Part shown: piece by piece, positions 58,477 to 64,000 of the stretch
How the letters are laid out: the number at the start of each line of letters is the position of its first letter
How positions within the stretch are numbered: position 1 is the first letter of the stretch
Assembly: GCA_016281055.1 (NCBI GenBank)
Contig: JAEEHW010000058.1
Location: forward strand, 1-64,000
Direction of reading: 5' to 3'
DNA: 64,000 bases
From: Prevotella sp.
GTDB taxonomy: Bacteria; Bacteroidota; Bacteroidia; Bacteroidales; Bacteroidaceae
The notes under the pieces: generated by a model
What the model was told of the DNA's origin: nothing
What the model saw: the letters and a program-made list of their open reading frames with translations, nothing else
Database searches by the model: none
Translations under genes and position numbers: made by a program

Positions 58477-60039
58477 ATGCAGTTAATAAAAAAGACAATC
58501 TATATATTATCGGCCGTGGCAGTTCTTGCAGGATGCAGGAGTGCCGCGGCCGTTGCCAATGGCGGCAAGAAGGACAAGAGTATCGTCATACTCTATGAGA
58601 ACGACGTGCACTGCGGTATCGACGGCTATGCGAAACTGGCCGGCTTGCGCGATGCCATACGAGACACTGCTGACGTAGCAGTGGTGTCGTGCGGTGATTT
58701 CCTGCAGGGCGACATCGTAGGTGCCATATCCCACGGACAGTACATCATCGATATAATGAAAACAGTGGGCTATGATGCCGTGACACTGGGCAACCATGAG
58801 TTTGACTACTATGTGCCGCGGTTACGAGAACTGCTTGACGACCTTGGTGCACCTGTCACCTGCGTCAATTTCACCGATGCCGACCACAACAGGATATACC
58901 TGCCCTACGTCATGAAGAAACTCAGTGGAAAGACTGTGGCATTCATCGGCGTGGTCACTCCAATAACAATGGTGGCAGAGGAGTTTGCTTTCTACGATAA
59001 GGACGGCAGGATGCTATACGACCTCTGTCCTACGGAGGTGTTCAGACAGGTACAGGAACAGGTGGATGCCGTAAAAAGCATGGGAGCAGACTATGTCGTA
59101 ATACTCTCGCATCTCGGCGAGCGGCCTATTACAATGAACGTCGATTCCCATCTGTTGGTAGGCAACACCACAGGCATCGACGTGGTGCTCGACGGTCATA
59201 CGCACACCACCATTCCCTCAGAGACTGTCATGAGCCGCGACGGCAAACCCGTACTGATAACACAGGCAGGAACGAAATTCAAGGATATCGGCAAACTCCT
59301 CATACAGCAGGGAGGAAGGATGAGCACCACACTGCTACATGCCGACGAGGTTCCCTTCGAGAACATCCACGTGAAGCACACCACAGACAGCATCAAGGCC
59401 TTATGCGACGAGGTGACAAGCCAGCCAGTATGCCAGTGTCCCTTTGCTCTGAGGATTCTTGATGACGACGGCAACGAAGCGGTGCGCATGGGTGAGACCA
59501 ATGCTGGCGACCTGCTGATGGATGCCTTCCGCGAGATGAACGGCACCGACATCGGCATCATGAATGCCGGTTCCATACGCAGCGAACTGCCATACACCAC
59601 CGGCACGCTGACTCTCGGTAACATCATCGCCATGCTGCCATACGACAACAACGTGGTGACCATCCACGCCACCGGCGAACAGATACTGGAGGTACTGACA
59701 AAAGCCACGCGATTCCTACCAAAGCCGTATGCAGACTTTCCACAGGTGTCTGGTTTGAAGTTCACAGCGAATACAGGCACGGGAGTGTCTGACGTGATGG
59801 TTCTCGACAAGCAGACGGGTGAATACCTGCCCATCGATCCGCAGCGCACATACAGCGTAGCCACGACCGACTACTGCGTCACCGGCGGCGGACTGCAGTC
59901 TGTCTTCAAGCAATGCATCATATCGAAAGGCAAGACACTAACTTATCGTGATATACTGATAAAGTACATCACGGAAAGGCACCACTCCGTAGTGCCGGAG
60001 CAGTACCGTAATCCCCAAGGCCGCATTACCGTGAAATAG
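58477..60039 (+). CDS. 5'-nucleotidase/UshA-type lipoprotein
   Basis: The 520-residue protein has a lipobox LAGC with Cys20. The N-terminal metallophosphatase domain shows YENDVHCGIDGYAKL, SCGDFLQGD, TLGNHEFDYY, SHLGERP and DGHTHTTIP; the C-terminal nucleotide-specificity domain shows MGETNAGDLLMDAFRE, IMNAGSIRSELP and TTDYCVTGGG. It should release phosphate and nucleosides from nucleotides in the periplasm or on the surface. It starts 8 bp after glnN and is probably co-transcribed, which links nitrogen assimilation with nucleotide salvage. Convergent to the flavin reductase gene (3-bp gap). Confidence 0.92.
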   Translation: MQLIKKTIYILSAVAVLAGCRSAAAVANGGKKDKSIVILYENDVHCGIDGYAKLAGLRDAIRDTADVAVVSCGDFLQGDIVGAISHGQYIIDIMKTVGYDAVTLGNHEFDYYVPRLRELLDDLGAPVTCVNFTDADHNRIYLPYVMKKLSGKTVAFIGVVTPITMVAEEFAFYDKDGRMLYDLCPTEVFRQVQEQVDAVKSMGADYVVILSHLGERPITMNVDSHLLVGNTTGIDVVLDGHTHTTIPSETVMSRDGKPVLITQAGTKFKDIGKLLIQQGGRMSTTLLHADEVPFENIHVKHTTDSIKALCDEVTSQPVCQCPFALRILDDDGNEAVRMGETNAGDLLMDAFREMNGTDIGIMNAGSIRSELPYTTGTLTLGNIIAMLPYDNNVVTIHATGEQILEVLTKATRFLPKPYADFPQVSGLKFTANTGTGVSDVMVLDKQTGEYLPIDPQRTYSVATTDYCVTGGGLQSVFKQCIISKGKTLTYRDILIKYITERHHSVVPEQYRNPQGRITVK

Positions 60040-60042
60040 ATA

Positions 60043-60567
60043 TTACTTCAGATACTCGTCATCTCTCGCCAGCACCTTCTCTATCTTGCCTACATACATT
60101 GTGTGGAAATCACGCTGAGCATAGTTGGCATCGATGGTATCTTGATAGACAAAGCCACTCTCCTGCAGTTCCGACTGATATAGTTTCTTACACACCAACA
60201 CCAGTTTCGCCTCTTTGAAATATACCGTGCCGTCTGCATAAACGGGAGTAAGACCTGCCTTCGCCACCTTGTCCTCATCACGTCCTGAAACACTACCGAG
60301 ATAACCCATCTGTTTCTTGAACGACGCATCCATGACGCATAGTGTGAAAAAACCTTCACGGTCAACAAACTCTTTTGTGTAGCGCGACGGCCGCAGATAG
60401 ATGACTGCCGTAGGGTCGTTGTGTCCCCACAGGCAACCCAGGTGTCCCCATGAAGCCGTCATTGTATTGCATCCCGACTGCTCGTTGCCGGCAGTCACAA
60501 GCATCCATTCACCTCCGATAAGGTTGAACGGATTGAATTTCATCTCTTTGTAATTGATTTCTTTCAT
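60043..60567 (-). CDS. Flavin reductase/flavoredoxin-like protein
   Basis: The 174-residue protein has the flavin-reductase-like FMN-binding fold: LIGGEWMLVTAGNEQSGCNTMTASWG, the IYLRPSRYTKEFVDREGFFTLCV segment and GYLGSVSGRDEDKVAKAGLTP. Length and motif order fit flavoredoxin-like proteins of anaerobes. It binds FMN and likely transfers electrons from NAD(P)H or a reduced partner; partner unknown. Single gene with its own -7 box. Confidence 0.88.
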   Translation of the reverse strand: MKEINYKEMKFNPFNLIGGEWMLVTAGNEQSGCNTMTASWGHLGCLWGHNDPTAVIYLRPSRYTKEFVDREGFFTLCVMDASFKKQMGYLGSVSGRDEDKVAKAGLTPVYADGTVYFKEAKLVLVCKKLYQSELQESGFVYQDTIDANYAQRDFHTMYVGKIEKVLARDDEYLK

Positions 60568-60615
60568 AGTGACTATTTGTTTGTTTTCCTTAAAGCCCTC
60601 TCCCCTAACCTACTG

Positions 60616-60623
60616 CAAAGATA
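60616..60623 (-). promoter_or_regulatory. -7 box of the flavin reductase gene
   Basis: TATCTTTG on the minus strand, 48 nt before the start codon. Confidence 0.5.
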
Positions 60624-60663
60624 ATGTATTTTTCTGAAAAGGACAGAGTATTTAAGGAAAAAA

Positions 60664-60695
60664 TTTGCGGAATAGGATTTTTTATTGTAATTTTG
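60664..60695 (+). promoter_or_regulatory. Promoter of the NhaC-type antiporter gene
   Basis: TTTG at 60664-60667 and TAATTTTG at 60688-60695, 20 nt apart. They lie inside the longest reading frame and so set the start at 60732. Confidence 0.7.
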
Positions 60696-60731
60696 TCTTG
60701 TTTTTCATATATCCCACTTTATTACAACCAC

Positions 60732-62000
60732 ATGTTAGCACTTACCCCACTAATATTTTTCATCTGCGTATATCTCGGTGTCTCCATCGCATTGGGTGAT
60801 TTCTATAAGGTTCCCATATCCGTGGCGTTCATGTTTACATCAATAGTATCTATATGCGTCAGCAAAGGCACACTGAAACACCGCATCAAGGTATTCAGTC
60901 GCGGCGGTGGCTCTGAGAACATGATGCTGATGATATGGATTTTCATACTTGCCGGTGCCTTCGCCAACTCCGCCAAGGAGATGGGCAGCATCAACGACAT
61001 GGTGAACATCACACTGTCACTCGTACCGTCAGACACCATATATGCCGGACTGTTTCTTGCATCGGCAGTGATCTCGCTGTCGATAGGCACCAGCGTAGGC
61101 ACCATAGTGGCTGTGATGCCCATCGCCGTAGGCATAAGCGCAGCCATAGGTTCTGGGACACCATACATAGCCGCAATAGTGGTGGGTGGTGCCTTGTTCG
61201 GCGACAATCTGTCGTTCATATCCGACACCACGGTATGCGCCACGCAGTCGCAGGGATGTAAGATGAGCGACAAATTCAAGACAAACATGCGCATTGCCGC
61301 ACCTGCAGCCATGCTCGTACTGATATACTACGCAGTGATGGGTACAGGGGTAAATTCACCGGGTGAACTGCCCAGTGCAAACTTCCTCAAGGTGATGCCA
61401 TACGTGGTGGTGCTCATCACCGCCATGCTGGGCGTAAACGTACTGATAGTGCTCACACTGGGAATACTGCTGACAGGCATCGTGGGACTGTGTTACGGCG
61501 ACTACACCGTGACGACCTGGTTCAAGGCACTGGCCGACGGCACCATGGGCATGGGCGAACTCATCATCATCACCATGCTGGCAGGCGGTGTACTTGAGGT
61601 GATACGTGCCAACGGCGGCATACGATTCCTGATGGACAAGATTCTCAAGCACGTCCACTCTGAACGCACCGCAGAATTGAGCATCGGTGCACTGGTGAGC
61701 GTAGTGGATATATGCACGGCAAACAACACCGTGGCCATCATCACCGTATCAGGCATTGCACGCGATATCAGCAATCGCTTTCATCTCGACCCACGCCGTG
61801 TGGCAAGTATCCTCGACACCTTCTCATGTATCATGCAGGGCATCATACCATACGGAGCACAGATGCTGATGGGCGCTGCACTGGCTGGTATCAACCCTGT
61901 GCAGATTATACCGCATCTATATTACCCATACATATTGCTACTGTTCTCCATCGCAGCGATAATGATTGGAAGGAGAAATAAGAAAGTGACAGGAAAATAA
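60732..62000 (+). CDS. Na+/H+ antiporter, NhaC family
   Basis: I take ATG 60732 (MLALTPLIFFICVYLGVSIAL) as the start because a clear promoter lies between it and the longer-frame start at 60624. The 422-residue protein has about 11 membrane helices with the NhaC/ion-transporter features SLSIGTSVGTIVAVMPIAVG, GGALFGDNLSFISDTTVCATQSQG and VDICTANNTVAIITVSGIA. It likely exchanges Na+ for H+; some relatives exchange amino acids or organic acids, so the substrate is a family-level guess. Convergent with proC. Confidence 0.86.
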   Translation: MLALTPLIFFICVYLGVSIALGDFYKVPISVAFMFTSIVSICVSKGTLKHRIKVFSRGGGSENMMLMIWIFILAGAFANSAKEMGSINDMVNITLSLVPSDTIYAGLFLASAVISLSIGTSVGTIVAVMPIAVGISAAIGSGTPYIAAIVVGGALFGDNLSFISDTTVCATQSQGCKMSDKFKTNMRIAAPAAMLVLIYYAVMGTGVNSPGELPSANFLKVMPYVVVLITAMLGVNVLIVLTLGILLTGIVGLCYGDYTVTTWFKALADGTMGMGELIIITMLAGGVLEVIRANGGIRFLMDKILKHVHSERTAELSIGALVSVVDICTANNTVAIITVSGIARDISNRFHLDPRRVASILDTFSCIMQGIIPYGAQMLMGAALAGINPVQIIPHLYYPYILLLFSIAAIMIGRRNKKVTGK

Positions 62001-62022
62001 CATTTCTGTTTTCCTGCCACTT
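61984..62022. terminator. Hairpin at the end of the antiporter gene
   Basis: AAGTGACAGGAAAA (61984-61997) pairs with TTTTCCTGCCACTT (62009-62022), one mismatch. The stem overlaps the stop codon and lacks a good T tail, so its role as terminator is uncertain. Confidence 0.45.
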
Positions 62023-62059
62023 CCAAAGAATAAGTTTATTCCAAATCGGTCATTAGGAT

Positions 62060-62836
62060 TTATTTCAGACCTGCCTTCAAACTGCGGATTACCGCAGAGT
62101 TGAATCCGGCATGGTCAAGCTCGTTCAAGCCCTTGATGGTTACACCGCCAGGGGTGGTAACCTTGTCGATGGCTTCCTCTGGATGCCATCCGGTTTCTTT
62201 CAGCAGCGACACCGCACCCTGCATGGTCTGCAGTGCTATCTGCTTTGCCTGCTGTGGGTAGAAGCCCATCTCGCATCCGCCTTCCATCTGCGCGCGTATG
62301 TATCGCATTACGTATGCTATGCCGCATGAAGCCATCATCATGCCGGGACCAACAAGGTTCTCGGCAACCACAAGTGTGTCGCCGCAGAGGTCATAGAGTG
62401 CCTTCACCTGTGCAAGAGAATCGTCGGTAGTGTCCTTGCCCTTGGCAATGAAACTCATGCTTGCGCCGAACTCGGCAGCAATGTTTGGTATCACATAGCA
62501 GTACTGACCGGCAGTGCCGAGAGTCTCAGCAAGCTTGTCGGTGGTGAAGTTTGCTGCATCAGACACTACGATCTGCTTCTTCAAGTCAAGTGCCGGCTTT
62601 ATCTCCTCCAGCACCACCGGCATGAGCCATGGCTTCACTACGACGACCACGATGTCGGCATTCTTCACCGCTGCCACGTTGTCGGCAGTGGTGGTGATTG
62701 CCGGGTATGTCTCCTTGAACTTGGCGAGCAGTGCCTCGTTCTTGTCTGCAATGGTAAGGCTGACCTTGCCGCTCTTTGCCCATCCGTGGATGAGTGCGCC
62801 GCCCATATTGCCGGCGCCAATAACCGAAATATTCAT
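62060..62836 (-). CDS. proC: Pyrroline-5-carboxylate reductase
   Basis: The 258-residue protein begins MNISVIGAGNMGGALIHGWA (Rossmann NAD(P) site) and carries VVVVKPWLMPVVLEEI, VIPNIAAEFGASMSFI and, near the C-terminus, VTTPGGVTIKGLNELDHAGF, the P5C reductase signature. It makes proline from pyrroline-5-carboxylate. Start set at 62836; the frame to 62866 reaches the likely transcription start. It uses the same glutamate-to-proline route as proB. Confidence 0.95.
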   Translation of the reverse strand: MNISVIGAGNMGGALIHGWAKSGKVSLTIADKNEALLAKFKETYPAITTTADNVAAVKNADIVVVVVKPWLMPVVLEEIKPALDLKKQIVVSDAANFTTDKLAETLGTAGQYCYVIPNIAAEFGASMSFIAKGKDTTDDSLAQVKALYDLCGDTLVVAENLVGPGMMMASCGIAYVMRYIRAQMEGGCEMGFYPQQAKQIALQTMQGAVSLLKETGWHPEEAIDKVTTPGGVTIKGLNELDHAGFNSAVIRSLKAGLK

Positions 62837-62870
62837 ATATTTGAGTGTGATTAATAACTTTTTCAAGATG

Positions 62871-62878
62871 CAAAATTA
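62871..62878 (-). promoter_or_regulatory. -7 box of proC
   Basis: TAATTTTG on the minus strand, 34 nt before the chosen start. Confidence 0.6.
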
Positions 62879-63135
62879 CTAAAAAAAAACAAGAATATCT
62901 TATTCAGATGAAAAAAACTGCATTTTTTTTGTCATTAGGCGGAATTTGACAAAAGAAGATAGCGTTCTTACAAAAAAATGACAACCTTTTTCAGTTAAGG
63001 TCAATGGCATATTAATGGAATTTTATTCTCTGCGAGGCACCATTAACGCCCATTAATGCCATAAAATTCACCATAAATTAAATTTGTGGGAAAATTAATG
63101 ATCATTCGTGACAATTTATGGTACGCCGTAGGCAA

Positions 63136-63182
63136 GACATTAACGACATTAACGAGTGTCATTAACGGTCTTAACGCAAAAG
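63136..63182. repeat. CATTAACGACATTAACGA repeat block, copy 1
   Basis: ACATTAACGACATTAACGAG followed by TGTCATTAACGG and CTTAACGCAAAAG is made of CATTAACG-like units. Degenerate CATTAAYG units extend back to about 63014. The remaining sequence from 62880 to 63356 has no ORF of note. Confidence 0.75.
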
Positions 63183-63356
63183 ACTAACAATATGTTATAA
63201 AAACAACCATTTCACTGACAAAGTGATTTTTCGCAGTGCCAAAATACTCGCATATTTCAAAAAATCTTTCCCGCAGTTCCGTACAGCGGAAATATAGCGA
63301 TTTTGTTAATTTCTTTTATATCAGCCATTTAGTTTTTGAGACTTTTTCCTGCCACA

Positions 63357-63507
63357 GTAATATGCATCATATTACAGTGTAATAGCTGCTTTATTACGAT
63401 GTAATAGCTATCATATTACAATGCAATAGCTATCATATTACAATGCAATAGCTATCATATTACAATGCAATAGCTATCATATTACCTTCTAAAAGCTGCC
63501 CTATTAC
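63357..63507. repeat. 22-bp repeat array E (seven units)
   Basis: Cores start at 63357, 63379, 63401, 63423, 63445, 63467 and 63489, all exactly 22 bp apart. The central units are GTAATAGCTATCATATTAC or GCAATAGCTATCATATTAC; the outer ones are diverged. Spacers are agt, gat, aat, aat, aat and ctt. It lies upstream of proC (divergent) with no known gene to the right inside the window. Confidence 0.95.
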
Positions 63508-63657
63508 ATCGCCCTCACCATTTCTTCTAACAAAAACCGGGAAAAAGAAGAGCTTCGGAACCAAAAACATGCCTAAAAAGGAGAAACGAAACCATCCCCA
63601 CATTCTATTTTGCTCCGCAAACCAGAACTTTCCAATCTGACACTTTGCAACAAAATT

Positions 63658-63700
63658 CCCCGTTTGACAAACATTCTGTCAAACGGGGTATTGTTTTGTT
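63658..63700 (+). terminator. Orphan terminator-like hairpin after array E
   Basis: CCCCGTTTGACA (63658-63669) and TGTCAAACGGGG (63677-63688) form a perfect 12-bp stem followed by TATTGTTTTGTTTTG. No plus-strand gene lies upstream of it within 1.6 kb. Confidence 0.7.
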
Positions 63701-63841
63701 TTGATGTAACGTCAGTCCTGTGAAATCCTGATGAGCCATTGGGAATGGAATTAATTATATTCTACTTTAACGAAATAAATATTTTTCATCGTTAATGCCA
63801 TGAATATAGACCATTAATGTCATTAATAAACCTATGGCAAA

Positions 63842-63887
63842 GCATTAACGACATTAACGAATGTCATTAAAGGCATTAACGCAAAAG
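63842..63887. repeat. CATTAACGACATTAACGA repeat block, copy 2
   Basis: GCATTAACGACATTAACGAA then TGTCATTAAAGGCATTAACG CAAAAG repeats copy 1 with few changes. Its flank ATACCATATTAATGGAAATT resembles GGCATATTAATGGAATTTTA near 63007. The two copies bracket array E. The rest of 63701-64000 shows no gene. Confidence 0.75.
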
Positions 63888-64000
63888 TAACTGTTCAGCG
63901 AATACCATATTAATGGAAATTTATAGATTATAACAAAGACTCCTGTTTTCCTAATTTGAAATTCCATCACATGGTTTACATTTCCTTGTCGAGTCCTGAC

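Noticed and set aside
60624..60731. 36-residue extension of the NhaC antiporter
   Set aside because: A full promoter (60664-60695) lies inside it, so the transcript starts after the longer-frame ATG.

Overview
The window comes from a Bacteroidota chromosome, most likely a Prevotella-like member of the Prevotellaceae. The evidence is a Bacteroidota-type promoter core (TAnnTTTG, often with TTTG/TTG about 19-20 nt upstream) in front of most transcription units, glutamine synthetase type III, a stand-alone AICAR transformylase, a ~630-residue SpeA, many Cys-lipoproteins, and secreted proteins ending in a Prevotella-style GQ...NGKK tail. Most genes are ordinary housekeeping genes in short operons, separated by unusually repeat-rich intergenic DNA. 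No tRNA, rRNA, CRISPR array, insertion sequence or phage gene was seen.

Layout. 1-4.45 kb: end of a surface-polysaccharide operon (two GT2 glycosyltransferases, a nucleotidyltransferase-like protein, and a WecA-like/WcaJ-like fusion). 4.6-7.8 kb: flavodoxin lipoprotein, MmcQ/YjbR protein, beta-helix protein, cyclophilin. 7.9-10.6 kb: an AraC regulator transcribed into L-fucose isomerase. 11.6-18.4 kb: MBL hydrolase, proB, ispG-purE, PAP2, rpoN, greA. 18.6-25.4 kb: two large pectin-degrading enzymes (PL1 and PL10-CE8) around a YqiA-like hydrolase. 26-35.8 kb: AICAR transformylase, LptF/G permease, OM porin with an orphan class II RNR C-terminal domain, flippase, topA-aroK. 36.1-53.2 kb: a tightly packed six-gene minus-strand operon of secreted or outer-membrane proteins, including a 2408-residue giant. 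53.7-62.9 kb: speA, a candidate small RNA, glnN-5'-nucleotidase, flavin reductase, NhaC-type antiporter, proC. 62.9-64 kb: noncoding, dense in repeats.

The most striking unexplained structure is intergenic. Five arrays of a 22-bp unit (19-bp core GYAAWAGCTATCATATTAC plus 3 variable bases) occur at about 11.1, 25.6, 35.9, 53.5 and 63.4 kb. All keep exact 22-bp phasing even where units have decayed. Three share a left flank, two also share a right flank, and two are followed by terminator-like hairpins that serve no gene. A second family is promoter-proximal: 70-76-bp tandem leader duplications start at the -7 box of glnN and of the beta-helix gene, and a short version precedes the AICAR transformylase gene. 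A third family is long imperfect inverted repeats with GC-rich or simple arms. One pair of arms lies in frame inside ispG.

The secretory operon at 36-53 kb is the best protein-level candidate for an undescribed system. Its members share secretion signals, a recurring AAFVnGexRG module, FN3/Big-like folds, an outer-membrane barrel and a giant surface protein whose N-terminus resembles TANFOR-type proteins. Its function cannot be read from sequence alone.
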